In this document: positions 11,448 through 21,992 of the stretch, piece after piece
How positions within the stretch are numbered: position 1 is the stretch's first letter
Layout: every line of letters begins with the position of its first letter
Assembly (NCBI GenBank): GCA_001931905.2
Contig: MSJI02000885.1
Location: forward strand, 181,309 to 245,308
From: Cladosporium sp. IMV 00045
Lineage: Eukaryota; Ascomycota; Dothideomycetes; Cladosporiales; Cladosporiaceae
DNA: 64,000 nucleotides
Direction: 5' to 3'
Translations under genes and position numbers: made by a program
The notes under the pieces: model-generated
Seen by the model: only the letters and a program-made list of their open reading frames with translations
What the model was told of the DNA's origin: nothing
Database searches by the model: none

Positions 11448-12595
11448 GATTCTGTTTTGATGTTGTGGTGTGGAGGTGTGGTTTGCTTGGCTACGGATAG
11501 ATTGACGTTGCTACTGCTTTGCTGTGGTTGGTGGTAGCTTGCTTGTTTGGGCTTGGTTGAATTTGAGAGATGCACGTGATGTGAAACGTATAAGATGCCT
11601 GAGGCTTCTGAAATAATATGAGAGAAATAATCCAAATAATTCTCCGCTCACGACGACGCACCCTCGGCGTGGAGCGGGTAGGCGCCCACCCAACCAATAA
11701 AGCCAAAAATGCCGCAGCTGAACCAGTAATGCCACACTACTAACGCCCTTCCGTGTCCTCCCCCTCTCATGTCTCCGCCTCGACTCTCCCTCTGTGCCTC
11801 TCCTCTTCTCCCCATTCTCGCCTGTTCTGTCCCAAATTCAATCATAATAATGCCCAGCCCGGCGACCCTGCTGATGCCGCTGCCGCTGCCGCTGCCGCCT
11901 CTTCTCGCTGCCAACTCTCTCCCACTGCGTGTTGCTAGCCCGTGCCACCGCCGCGCGCCTTCGCGGAGGTTGTCCACTCGCCCACCCACTCATCACACGC
12001 ACACAGCCCGCCCACCCACGCACAGCGAAGCATAGCACACGCTGCCCGTCCTGTCTTGTCCGGTTCAGCTCACACCCACCCGCTGCCACACAGACACAGG
12101 CGCAGACACAGACACAAACACGCTCCTCCACCCAAGTAGGTTACAGCACATCACAGCCTAAGCGCATATCAATTCTTCTTGCATCTCCCGCATCGCATGC
12201 ACTTCCGGGCCCTTTCCTTGCCTTGCCTCGCCTTGCCTCGCCTTTCTCTCCCCTTCTTCTTTCAGCGGTCTTCCACCCCCGCCTGCTCGACGCCGGCTGA
12301 AGTTGCCGCGCCACCACTCAGCAGCGCGCGCGGGTGGTGGTGGTGGGTTGCATCCATGCCCTGCCTCTCCGCTCAGGCCTAGGTCCCGCCCGCTCTCCTC
12401 TCCCTGTCTCCTCCGCCGCGCCATGCCCTGTTCCTCGCGCTCCCTCCGCCTCCCTCTTCCTCTTTCCTTCTCTCCTCTTCCCTCTCTCACACTGTCTCTC
12501 CCTCTCACACTCCCGCCACCCATTTTCATCGCTGTCACCCTACATCTCTGCGCTTACCACTGCCACTGAGAGTGCCAGTCTATGTGACCAGCGCC
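11448..12595. other. Promoter and long pyrimidine-rich leader between LSM7 and the Zn2Cys6 gene
   Basis: About 1.15 kb between divergent starts. From about 11740 to 12570 the plus strand is very rich in C and T, with many CTC, CCT and CAC runs. That is typical of a fungal core promoter and 5' UTR, here unusually long. Several open frames cross it, but their content is simple sequence. No upstream exon was recognised. Confidence 0.5.
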
Positions 12596-14596
12596 ATGGA
12601 CTCGGCAACCTCCGCGGCCCTGGCGTCCGACGCTGCACTCAAGCGCAAACGCAGTCCGAGTATTTCTTCTGCCAACGCGACTCCCACTGCTCCGCAACAG
12701 CCTGCTGCCAAAGCACCCAAAACTGCTGGCGTCAACCAGCTCAGCATTAATTATCTCGCACGTCAACTGCACGAGGACCTACCTTTGATCAACAAGGACG
12801 ACACTCTGCCTAACTTGCTCTCGCTGCTGTCTTCCTACACAAGCATTCTCGATCGCCATGAGTCGCTGGCATCCAATCTCGGCGCAAGGCCTCTTGGTCC
12901 TATCCTGATCAAGCGCTTTGAGCGCTGCTTTGATGCGCCGCCAAAAATCGTAGCATCTCACCATAAAGGTGGAGCCAGCAACCCTGAAGACACCACCCAC
13001 CACATCACATGGCTGGAAGTCATCGAATTCGCCCGCTCGCATCCCGCTCAATTCACTCTCAGCACATTCTCCGAAGGACGACGTGTTTGTCAATTCTACT
13101 ATCCGCAAAAACAGTTGCGCGTGCAGATCAGCGAAGAGGACTTCCTCTTCATCAACAGCGGTCGATGCCAGGAGCTTATTCCACCCTTGCCAATCTGGGA
13201 GGATGAAGAGAAAGAAGTTGGCACCTGCGATGTTCTCGAGGCAAAGCTCAAGGAACTCACAAATGCTGCCGATATGGTCGCTGCGAGGACAAGGCAGCTG
13301 GGACATCGTCTGAAGGGAAGGCGAACCGCCATTTTGGAGAGAAGGGCGGAAGGTGGGAGCGGCACACCGGCAAAGGCCAACGCCCTGCAGACCACCACTG
13401 CGCCGCCGAATGCGTCTGGAACGGCTTTCACTGCTGTCAACGTCAATGGTAGACCCAATGGCGAGTCTGTAGAACCAAGCCTAGGCTCTTCGGCTGCTGT
13501 CAAGAACGATCTGCTGCGACACTTTGAGGGTTTGCCGCAGAATCAGGCTCAGGCGAGACTGCAATCGCGGCAATCTACAACTGCTTTCCAAGACCCATTC
13601 GCCCCGTCTGGTCGCCCTGTTGAGTCGGGCAATGCCATGCATTCAGAGCACCATGACATCACGGGCTCTACGGCATCCTCTCTATCTCCTGTGCCAAATC
13701 ATATCCTTGCAAACGACACACCTCACTATAATGATTTCACAAGACCTGCTTCAACCGTTGCACCTCCTGTCAACCGGCCATCGTCGAGCAACACAGCAAA
13801 CCCGAGCAACCCACCATCCTACAACCCCATCAAGCACAACTTCTCTCGACCACTACCGCCAGCTTTGGAGTCCAGCCAACCTTTTCGACCCTTATGCCAG
13901 GCCCACATGGATTCTCTCCCACGTGGCCACCGCGTCTTGCCACCCTGCGACAGATGCAGGAGGCTACGCATGGACTGCGTGAAGAACCTCACAAGCTGCT
14001 CCGGCTGCACGCGCAAGCACGCCCGCTGCCACTGGCGCGACGTGTCGCGCGAGGAGATCAGCAACCTCGACGCGGGCATGGACGGCTCGTACGATGGCGA
14101 CGGGTACAGCTATGCGAACGGCCACGACGAGAGCGAGGACGACGACAGCAACCCGCTTGAAGACCTCGAGGCGCTGGAAGAGCAAGAGGAAGGCCTTCGA
14201 AATGCGAGGGAATTGTCTCGCATGGGCTGGGAGGAAGGCATCAAGGCATCTTCTACCGACCAGGACCAAGCTCAGCTGCCTGATCCTCCTACCACGAATG
14301 GCGAGGGTGAAGCTCAAGAAGACGCTTCGCCTAAGACAGTTTCTCCACAGCAGAAAATCGACACACCCAATGCTGACGCTGCCTCTGAGCCGCAGCAGCA
14401 GCAGCAAGTTTCAGCCGCCGCGCAACCCGTTACGGGTGATACTTCTCCCGGCGATACCAACCACACCGGCCAGCAACCCACTGCTGCGCCATCCGCTCCC
14501 GTATCGGAAGACCACCGTCCCTCCCTCGGCGGTTTCAGAGCGGTTAATGAGACCGCTGGCGGGAATGGCGGTTCTATCGCCGGGTGGAGGGAGTAG
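12596..14596 (+). CDS. Zn(II)2Cys6 domain protein, putative transcription factor
   Basis: A single exon of 666 residues, starting at an ATG in good context (GCGCCATGG). The first ~60 residues are basic and Pro-rich (KRKRSPS). A conserved-looking helical region runs to about residue 250 and contains LERHESLASNLGARPLG-like and ARTRQLGHRLKGRR stretches. A disordered middle follows. The zinc cluster is unusually far C-terminal, at about 450-480: CDRCRRLRMDC, then CSGC, then CHW, fitting C-x2-C-x6-C-x6-C-x2-C-x6-C. After it come an acidic Asp/Glu region and a Gln/Pro-rich tail, plausible activation segments. Fungal binuclear zinc clusters usually sit near the N-terminus, so this belongs to a minority architecture. 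The target genes are unknown. Nuclear location is inferred from the domain and the basic N-terminus. Confidence 0.88.
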   Translation: MDSATSAALASDAALKRKRSPSISSANATPTAPQQPAAKAPKTAGVNQLSINYLARQLHEDLPLINKDDTLPNLLSLLSSYTSILDRHESLASNLGARPLGPILIKRFERCFDAPPKIVASHHKGGASNPEDTTHHITWLEVIEFARSHPAQFTLSTFSEGRRVCQFYYPQKQLRVQISEEDFLFINSGRCQELIPPLPIWEDEEKEVGTCDVLEAKLKELTNAADMVAARTRQLGHRLKGRRTAILERRAEGGSGTPAKANALQTTTAPPNASGTAFTAVNVNGRPNGESVEPSLGSSAAVKNDLLRHFEGLPQNQAQARLQSRQSTTAFQDPFAPSGRPVESGNAMHSEHHDITGSTASSLSPVPNHILANDTPHYNDFTRPASTVAPPVNRPSSSNTANPSNPPSYNPIKHNFSRPLPPALESSQPFRPLCQAHMDSLPRGHRVLPPCDRCRRLRMDCVKNLTSCSGCTRKHARCHWRDVSREEISNLDAGMDGSYDGDGYSYANGHDESEDDDSNPLEDLEALEEQEEGLRNARELSRMGWEEGIKASSTDQDQAQLPDPPTTNGEGEAQEDASPKTVSPQQKIDTPNADAASEPQQQQQVSAAAQPVTGDTSPGDTNHTGQQPTAAPSAPVSEDHRPSLGGFRAVNETAGGNGGSIAGWRE

Positions 14597-16214
14597 ACAA
14601 CTTTAAGGGAGGATAGTGTCGAGGAGGTGGGGAGATCCTCGCTGATGGGCGGACAGAAGAGAGTTTCGCTTCTCTTTGGTTTTGTTTTGCTTTTTCTTCG
14701 GTGCAGGTTGTTCGTTTTCTTGCTTTATATACCCCTTCGCTGGCTTTTATGTTGAGCTCCTGTTCTTATTTCTATTTTTTCTTAACCTTCCTGTCATATC
14801 CGTTTCACGCAATTAGGTACATGTAGCCAGGTAGCGGAATCATCGATGCTTGATGCTTGTGATTGGGTGTCATCGCGAAAGAAAAAAACAAATCACAGAT
14901 GTTCTTTGACGCAAGCACCAAGGTACAGTCCCCTCTTTCTTTCCTTGTGTGTTTTCTTCACTTGCGATCGAGAGACTCGTCGTTTTTCTTCAAGTTCGAA
15001 CAGGACATGTAAGTTTGATGGTTTGAGATGGGCGATTCGGCTGGGTCTGCGCAGCGGACTGAAAGCTCTGTGGAATGGGTTGTTGCTAGTGGGTTTCATG
15101 GTGCTCTTTTGTTCTTACCTTGGGTTATTAAACGGTGGGAGCGCGCTTGGAGGGACGCGCGAAGTTCTGGAATTATTATTGGGGGAGGATTCTTTGGGGC
15201 GGCGGATGAGCGTGAGGTGAGGTGGTGTGTTCATTAACATTATCCACATAGTCATCTTGAGGTGGTATGAAATGGGTCTATCTGTCTGGTCGGTACAGAG
15301 CTGGACATTTTGTTCTCGGGGTGGGTTCATGTACGGTCACATGCACGGCGTGTTTTGAGTGCAATTACATGTATGTAAGGTAGGTTTGATGTGAAGGTAT
15401 CATGGCAGCTTGTTTGCCCACTTGTGGAGTGGTATGTGAGAGGTTTGCTAAGAACATGTGAGCGTTTGCCGTGGGCGCGTTGTCATAGGTCAGTTGCTGG
15501 ACCATTCTACTTTGCAAGTAATAAGGCAGTAAAAACGAGTTTCTGGAAGTCGACTCGTATCTCATGGACTAAACACATCCATGACCCTTGAGTCTTCTAC
15601 TTCGGCATGCGCGTGTCGGCGAGAGTATTCAAGGCGATCGTTGTGTTCCGAGTATGTGCTTTCAATGCAGATCCAGGTTCCAGATATGAAGAGCCGTTCG
15701 AGAGTGTGGTGAAGGTTTGGCTCGGAGGGTATGCTAGGAGACTAGAGGTTCGTGGGACTAATGCTGACGAGTACTTGTGGTGGTCATATTGTACGAAGCA
15801 GTGCATGGCAGATGATATCAAGTAGAGTAATTGAGAAAGTTGAGACAAACCGAGCGCTCTTTGGAAAATGCGCTCTTACCTTTGGTAGATCAAGCTTGGT
15901 GTTCGTCGTGCTAATCAGACTTTAATTGTTCTGTTTTTACCAGCTCCTGTATGTAACTCAAGGCTGGTTGGCGGGAGCTTCAAAAGCATTGTTTTTGCGT
16001 GGCATCATGAGACATTGGGAGCGCACATCATCATACCAATTCGATGGAAGGAAAAGGCTTTGTCGAATTTCACATTTGTCTCAATTGACGTGTGTTAAAG
16101 CTCCGCAGTACGCATCCCGCAGTAACTCCACGCAAAAGTCCCGAGCTTGCCACAGAACAAAGCATAGCCCAGAGACACCACGCCCTTTCTCGCCATGACC
16201 CATCTCGCATACCA
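14597..16214. other. Gene-free stretch
   Basis: 1.6 kb between the 3' ends of convergent genes. There are T-rich 3' UTR-like runs near 14660-14800. Open frames of up to 124 codons (14846-15220) show no recognisable protein. No RNA gene was seen. Confidence 0.4.
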
Positions 16215-16884
16215 TCAACCCTTCTTCTTGCTGACACCAACGGTCCTGCCCCGGCGACCGGTGGTCTTGCTGTGCTGGCCACGGACACGGAGGCCCCAGT
16301 AGTGACGGAGACCACGGTGGGCGCGGATCTTCTTCAGGCGCTCGAGGTCCTCACGGAGCTTGGAGTCAACACCGTTGGCGAGGGTGTGCTGGTCCTTGCC
16401 GTCGACGATGTCGCGCTGCCTGTTGAGGAACCAGGTGGGGATCTTGTACTGAGTCGGGTTCTGGACGATGGTGACAATGCGCTCAAGCTCTTCGGAGGTA
16501 AGCTCGCCGGCGCTGCAGGTGAACGTTAGTACTTGTGCGATGTCGCGCGATGGTCTCGTGATGTCCCGTACCGCTTGTTGAGGTCAACATCGGCCTTCTT
16601 GCAGACCAAGTTGGAGTAACGGCGACCGACACCCTTGATCTGGGTCAGGGCGAACATGACCTTCTGCTTGCCATCAACCTGTGGTGTATGCGTTAGCATA
16701 CTGTCCCTCGCTGCTGTGCACATCCTCCCAATCCATATTCTCATCTTCAATCCACCCCCATTCCATATCGAATTCTCGTTCCTCCTCTCGCGCGGTTTCG
16801 GTCCAGCAGGGTCAGACGTACGTTGGTGTTGAGGAGACGCAGGATGAACTGGAAGTTCGACTTCTCACCGGAGACGAGCGACAT
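16215..16884 (-). CDS. RPS18: 40S ribosomal protein uS13 (S18)
   Basis: Three exons on the minus strand: 16884-16822, 16678-16572 and 16512-16215. Donors are GTACGT and GTACGG, and acceptors are CAG. The spliced product is 155 residues, the normal length. It opens with [20 protein letters not shown] and contains the family signature [19 protein letters not shown]. Its C-terminal part includes [20 protein letters not shown], ending in a basic VSKKKG tail. The protein sits in the head of the small subunit and contacts the P-site tRNA and the inter-subunit bridges. A CT-rich leader lies upstream of the ATG, as expected for a highly expressed ribosomal gene. Confidence 0.97.
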
Positions 16885-17311
16885 CTTTGCGGTGGTGGCG
16901 GTGCCGTAATCGTTTGTCGAAGGGTCGCTGTGCAGTCCGCTTGGCCTCGAAGTTGCGAAGTTCGAAGGGCGCTTCTCTTCTCGGATTTTGCAGGGCCTTG
17001 GCGTGTGTGCGGGCGGCAACCGCGAGCGAGAAGCGGGTCATACGGATGCTTCCGCTAGTTCCCGTTCGCGCGCTTTCCTTCTCCATCTGAGCATGAAGTG
17101 AGGTCAACACCGCTGTTGAGATATACAGGACTATCTGACACAGTTGTTATGGGGATCGCTGTCAATCTGGTGGAAATCATGTACTGCATTCTTTGGTTTG
17201 TATCTCATTATCATGCACGTCCCAATGCTCGCTCAAACGCCCCAAAAAATCCATAATCGCAATCTCTTTATGACCCAGTCGTTCGCGGCATGCTGCTATG
17301 GCCGCATACCA
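16885..17311. other. RPS18 promoter side / 3' end of the membrane protein gene
   Basis: 427 bases. They hold the RPS18 5' UTR and promoter and, further right, the 3' UTR of the gene ending at 17312. No additional gene is visible. Confidence 0.45.
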
Positions 17312-19315
17312 CTAGTACATGTCACCCATCGTCGTTACGACTTCTTCGTCGACCATACACTGCAATTTGCTCTCTGAAAGCACAGGAATTCGCAGACATT
17401 TGCCCTGACCTTCGATGTCCAGCATCTCTGGCTCTGCAGCCATCGTACAGACTGGCTCGAAATCCTCAAAGAACGCGAGATGATCAGTTCCCGCAGGGCA
17501 TTGAGGGGCTTTCGCATCCTCATCGTGGCGCAGAAGTTGAGTTTCGTCTTCAACATCATCATCAGCCACAACCGGCGAGTCACGCACGTAGACGTTCTCC
17601 GAGTCTTGAAAGCCCAAGACATCATCGACCACATTCGCGTTATCGACGTTAGTCTCTTCATCATCAGGCACAACAGCAGACTCAGTCCCATTCATGGTCT
17701 CCCGGTCCTGAAGAGCCGAGGCATCATCAACGACATTTTGGTTTCCAGAGCTAACCTCATTACCAACACTCGATTGGCTCACAACTGATACTTGAGGCTC
17801 AGGCAGACCAAGCTTAGGAACTGCAACGGCGTCCTGGATCGATTGAGTCCAAGCAGTGATTGGGCTATCAAGCGTCCAGAGACCGCCCTCGCCAGTGATG
17901 GCGACTGGTCCGAGGAGCGACATCAGGACACCGATCGTGGCAACCAGTATGAGCAGGAACGTGTTCCATCGCTTTCTGATCAGCAGAAAGATGTAGTTCC
18001 GAAGAAGAATCGACAAGGGAATATCCTTGCGCCTGTAAATGTCAGGCAACTCGGTCGAAGCTGAATCCATGGAGGATGGGTCCTCTGCCGCTTCCGCAGG
18101 CTCAATGTAAGCCATTGCAAAGTCATGCGCAGCATTTGAGTGCTGGCGTTGCTCGTTCATAACGATTTGCTCGATTTCGCGAGCCATCTCAGCCTCTCTC
18201 GCTCTCTCGGCATCATGCTCAAGCACCCGCAGACGCTCTTCCACAAGCGCATTGACTCTGCGTTCGTCAGCCTCGTGGTCAATCCGCTGGAGTGCAAATT
18301 TGTCTGCCTCCTTCTCATCCAGCCTGATCCTGAGGTCGTCTTTCATCCACGGCATGATCTCCACATCCACCCTTTCCATCTCACTCCACGCTGCTGACCA
18401 AGCGCTAGCACGCATCAAGCCATTGGCGGCAAAGACCTTGATAGACCATTTTTGCTTTCCGGTTCCGGCAGCTCGGAGGTGGTGATGGCACGTAGTGCAG
18501 TGATCCTCGTCCAACCCATCAACACTGGAGCCCATTCCAGAATCAGCACTGTCACTTCCAGTGGTGATGGTCGAGCTGGTAGAGTCTCTCGCCCGAAAGT
18601 GCCCACACTTGCTAATACGTGGTTCCTGCAGCTCGAGCGCTTCCAACAACTTTTCCTCGAGAAGTTCATAATCGTCGCCAGGATGTGGAATGAGGATACC
18701 ACGTTTCAGTACGGTGTCCGACAGCTTCGATTTCAGGAGCTGCATATTGTCAAAGATGTGCTGTGGTAGAGTCTCGCGCATCAGCTGGGGGCTCCAAGGA
18801 ACGTTCAGCGGCAGAGCTGTAATGTGCAGCAAGACCAGTGGAAGCGGCTTTGATTCTCGCTCGTCGTCATAGTCAACGCCCTTTCTCCTTGCTCTAGGAC
18901 TTCCTCTAGGCTCTGAGTGCGGTGTTCCAACCTTTCCTTTCCGCAATGGAGAGCTCATTTGAAGTCGACGAACCGACGGACGCGAATACGTGGGTGTGTA
19001 CGGCTTATACGCGGGAGTGCGCTCATGATCGGTCGGATAGTTGGACTCCGGCATGGAGGATATGGAGGTTCTTGTATAGTTCTTTTCATCGTCGCCTTCT
19101 TGCGCTCCGTCATACTGGACGCCCTTCTTCTCGTCATCGCTCTCGGTCACAAATCCATCATCTCTTCGATTGGCCGGCCAAAGGAAAGGCCGGGTGAGGT
19201 CTTCCTCCTCCTCTACTACATTCTCATTCGTCGCACGAGCCAATGAATCAGGCGTCCGGTCGTCTTTGTCGTCGTTGTGTATCTGGAATGGCGATGTCTT
19301 AGACAAACGAGCCAT
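17312..19315 (-). CDS. Single-pass membrane protein with acidic C-terminal domain, unknown function
   Basis: One exon of 667 residues from the ATG at 19315 (open frame continues upstream without ATG). Residues 1-170 are disordered and charged. The core at about 170-340 contains a conserved-looking block (PLPLVLLHITALPL, then SDTVLKRGILIPHPGDDYELLEEKLLEALEL) and a Cys/His-rich patch (HCTTCHHHL) that could bind a metal. A charged helical region with heptad character (about 360-440, EEADERRVNALVEERLRVLEH-like) follows. There is one transmembrane helix near residue 500 (NTFLLILVATIGVLMSLLG), then an acidic Ser/Asp/Val-rich tail with Cys near the end. I believe it matches a fungal family sometimes labelled 'pathway-specific nitrogen regulator', but that name rests on memory and is not supported by any domain I can see. 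Orientation in the membrane is not clear. Confidence 0.75.
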   Translation of the reverse strand: MARLSKTSPFQIHNDDKDDRTPDSLARATNENVVEEEEDLTRPFLWPANRRDDGFVTESDDEKKGVQYDGAQEGDDEKNYTRTSISSMPESNYPTDHERTPAYKPYTPTYSRPSVRRLQMSSPLRKGKVGTPHSEPRGSPRARRKGVDYDDERESKPLPLVLLHITALPLNVPWSPQLMRETLPQHIFDNMQLLKSKLSDTVLKRGILIPHPGDDYELLEEKLLEALELQEPRISKCGHFRARDSTSSTITTGSDSADSGMGSSVDGLDEDHCTTCHHHLRAAGTGKQKWSIKVFAANGLMRASAWSAAWSEMERVDVEIMPWMKDDLRIRLDEKEADKFALQRIDHEADERRVNALVEERLRVLEHDAERAREAEMAREIEQIVMNEQRQHSNAAHDFAMAYIEPAEAAEDPSSMDSASTELPDIYRRKDIPLSILLRNYIFLLIRKRWNTFLLILVATIGVLMSLLGPVAITGEGGLWTLDSPITAWTQSIQDAVAVPKLGLPEPQVSVVSQSSVGNEVSSGNQNVVDDASALQDRETMNGTESAVVPDDEETNVDNANVVDDVLGFQDSENVYVRDSPVVADDDVEDETQLLRHDEDAKAPQCPAGTDHLAFFEDFEPVCTMAAEPEMLDIEGQGKCLRIPVLSESKLQCMVDEEVVTTMGDMY

Positions 19316-19961
19316 GTGGCTGGCCGTGGAATGTGGGGACCAGAACGGCGGGCAGTGCTGAATATTGAGTTTCGATTTTTCTTTTCGTAGAGGTTGATTG
19401 ACAGTAGTAGTATGGGGAATCCGTATGTTCCACAAGGACTTCCCTGTCCAACGATGGATAGTTGGTGGACTCGAGGTTGGAGATCCCCGGTGCGGTGAAG
19501 CCCAATTGTAAACATCAGCGGTGGTCGGGGCAACCGGCTTCTTCGCTGGCTCTCGAGAAAGCAAGGATTAGAACATGTAACCGAGCATCATCACAAAAAA
19601 AAAAAAAAAAGAACATCTACAATTCTCGTGTCTTTCGCTGGCATAATGAGCCTTTTGAAGGTCTTAATTTTCTTTCATTGAGGCATGTGATCGTGGTCTT
19701 GCTGCCTCGAATGATCTCGTTGGACATACTCCAAGAGCGCAAACACGCCTTCGTGTTCATCGGGTGATACGTGATGACGTCTCCGCTGCTTTGAACATCA
19801 TTGATGTTGACCTCCCATCTTCATTTGCCTCTGGTCACATGATATAGGAGTATCTGCTCTGCCTCGATTGGTCTCGTAAGCTGAGCAATCATCATCATCG
19901 ACTTGAAAGCCTGTACACTGGGGTCTCATCAAACCCATTCGGCTCAGCTCAAAACGGCGCC
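19316..19961. other. Divergent intergenic region with a 16-base A run
   Basis: About 645 bases. They contain a homopolymer of A at about 19595-19610 and short open frames without recognisable content. Promoters for both divergent genes are expected here. Confidence 0.4.
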
Positions 19962-21197
19962 ATGGCAAACCTCACGATGGAGAACATCATGCCCAAATCA
20001 GTCATTATTGTCGGCGGCTCGCTCGCAGGTCTGATGCATGCTCTAGTACTGTTGTCGCTGCCCACACCGCCCAAAGTCCGCATATTGGAGCGATCGCCAA
20101 CTTCATTGCTACACAACCAAGGCGCCGGAGTGGTAGCAGGGAGTGAGACTCAGGAATTCTTCGACAAAGTCGTCAAACCTGGGCGGGAAATCGCAGTCAC
20201 AAGTAAGCTGCGCCACTACCTGAACAAGGCTGGCGAAGTCATAACAGGCAGCGTGGAAGAAAGCCAACAACGGATGACCAGCTGGGATCTACTGTACCAC
20301 CTGCTAAGGTGGCGTGTTGACGGCTTTCGAAGCAACTACGTGGACGGGCTTGATGAGGACGATAGGACCAAGGCAGTTTATGAACATGGCTGCTCTGTCA
20401 CTGCGGTGGAGTCAGTCGGGGACAAAATGAGACTTACCTGGACGCACCAAGACCTTGGTGAGCAGACTGACGACGCAGAGCTCATTGTCGCGGCAGATGG
20501 TGCTTCTTCAGCTATTCGCCGACTTCTCATGCCGCAAGTCCAAAGGAAGTATGTCGGCTACGTGGCTTGGCGAGGTACTGTCCCAGAAAAGGCTCTCTCA
20601 TCGCAAGCGAGGGAGGTGTTTGTCGAGAAATTCCCCTTTTACCATTCGGACGGCATACAAGCTCTCGGCTATCTGATACCAGGTGAGGACGGTGCCCTCG
20701 AGCCAGGGAAACGCCTGTTCAATTGGGTATGGTATTGCAACTACCCCGATGGAAGCCGGGAGCTGGACGACCTCATGACGGACATCCACGGCAAACGACA
20801 TGCCATTACTCTTCCGGTGGGAACCATGAATCCCAGTGTCTGGGAAAGGCAAAAACGATATGCCTCTGAGAGGTTACCTCCTCAGTTTGCAGAGGCTGTC
20901 CACAAAACGGAACAGCCTTTTATACAGGCCATTACGGATGTCTTATCTCCGAGAAACAGCTTCGCCGATGGCAAAGTGCTGCTCGTTGGCGATGCATTGG
21001 CGGGATTTCGCCCACATACAGCTGCTTCAACTAGCCAGGCAGCCTTTGATGCGTTGCGTATGGCAGAGTGGCTCGAAGGTGGAATTGACAGGACCTCATA
21101 CAATGAGCAGCTTCTTCAATACGCTACATTAGTTCAGCAAAGAGGCGTTCTCCTTGGAGAGAGAAGTCAATTTGGGCGACACCCTTTGTCTGGATAG
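19962..21197 (+). CDS. FAD-dependent monooxygenase (dihydroxypyridine/salicylate hydroxylase type)
   Basis: Intronless, 411 residues. The N-terminal Rossmann fold has SVIIVGGSLAGLMHALVL (GxGxxG-like dinucleotide site, about residues 13-30). The LIVAADGASSAIRRLL stretch at about 175-190 is the DG motif of flavin hydroxylases. VLLVGDALAGFRPHTAAS at about 343-360 is the GD motif that binds the FAD ribityl chain. Together these place it in class A flavoprotein aromatic hydroxylases, which use NAD(P)H and O2 to hydroxylate aromatic rings. The overall pattern (YVGYVAWRGTVPE and FNWVWYCNYPDGSRELDDLMTD) is closest in my reading to the 2,6-dihydroxypyridine 3-hydroxylase-like subgroup. The substrate cannot be read from sequence. 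An alternative in-frame ATG lies at 19977. No obvious pathway partner lies next to it. Confidence 0.9.
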   Translation: MANLTMENIMPKSVIIVGGSLAGLMHALVLLSLPTPPKVRILERSPTSLLHNQGAGVVAGSETQEFFDKVVKPGREIAVTSKLRHYLNKAGEVITGSVEESQQRMTSWDLLYHLLRWRVDGFRSNYVDGLDEDDRTKAVYEHGCSVTAVESVGDKMRLTWTHQDLGEQTDDAELIVAADGASSAIRRLLMPQVQRKYVGYVAWRGTVPEKALSSQAREVFVEKFPFYHSDGIQALGYLIPGEDGALEPGKRLFNWVWYCNYPDGSRELDDLMTDIHGKRHAITLPVGTMNPSVWERQKRYASERLPPQFAEAVHKTEQPFIQAITDVLSPRNSFADGKVLLVGDALAGFRPHTAASTSQAAFDALRMAEWLEGGIDRTSYNEQLLQYATLVQQRGVLLGERSQFGRHPLSG

Positions 21198-21992
21198 AGT
21201 AATCAGATTCAGGGGACATCATTCGTTGTCAAGCAATCTCACCTGGCACGAGGCGAACGAACGGGCAGTTGACTGGCACCATACTTTTGGCTTTGTCTAT
21301 GTCTAAAGATTCGATACTTCCACAAAACTCAATACAGAGCTCCAAGACCAAAGATTTCTGGTCCATCTTGGGTTGCTCCACAGCCCTCATTGGCGGTGTC
21401 GCGATTCTGTCGAGTGGTGTCTCGTCTCAACCAGCCAAGCCCATGTATAACGCAAGACAGGGCTGGGCAGTTAGCAAAATCAAAAAACCTGCTGACGAGT
21501 TGCATGCGTCTCTGGTATGCTTTCAAACGCCATGTTCGAGCTCGTACTTTCGCAATGTACAAACCAATTTGCCGCAAGGACCTCATCGGATAGCCGCGGC
21601 ACCTTAGCGTGGCCATCGACAAATGGCAGTGACTTTTGGTCGAGAAGCTACCATTTCGCAGACGTCCAAGAGGAATTTCGATGAGACTTCGTCGGCTATA
21701 TAGGCTTTTTGTTCAGGAGCTCGCTGACATGGATTCAGGAATGTAACGAAATTGACATGTTTACAGGCGTTCTGAGAGGTAGCCCACTTGAGGCGAAGCC
21801 GAGCGCCACGGGCCAGGCACTTGGTATGCTTGGCATGATTTGCCCCTTTGCTCTTGGACTAACTAAATATACTTGACTATTAAAACAGCGATGTGTCTCC
21901 TCATTGTGTGCAAGTCATTGACCATGTTATTTTCATTCTGTTCGTCCTAGTCTTTCCCCTTCCACCAAGTCACCCACATCAAAGAATTTCTT
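21198..21992. other. Gene-free stretch
   Basis: 795 bases. Open frames of up to 112 codons (21269-21607) overlap on both strands without recognisable content. No repeat or RNA was identified. It probably includes the promoter of the mannosyltransferase gene. Confidence 0.4.
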
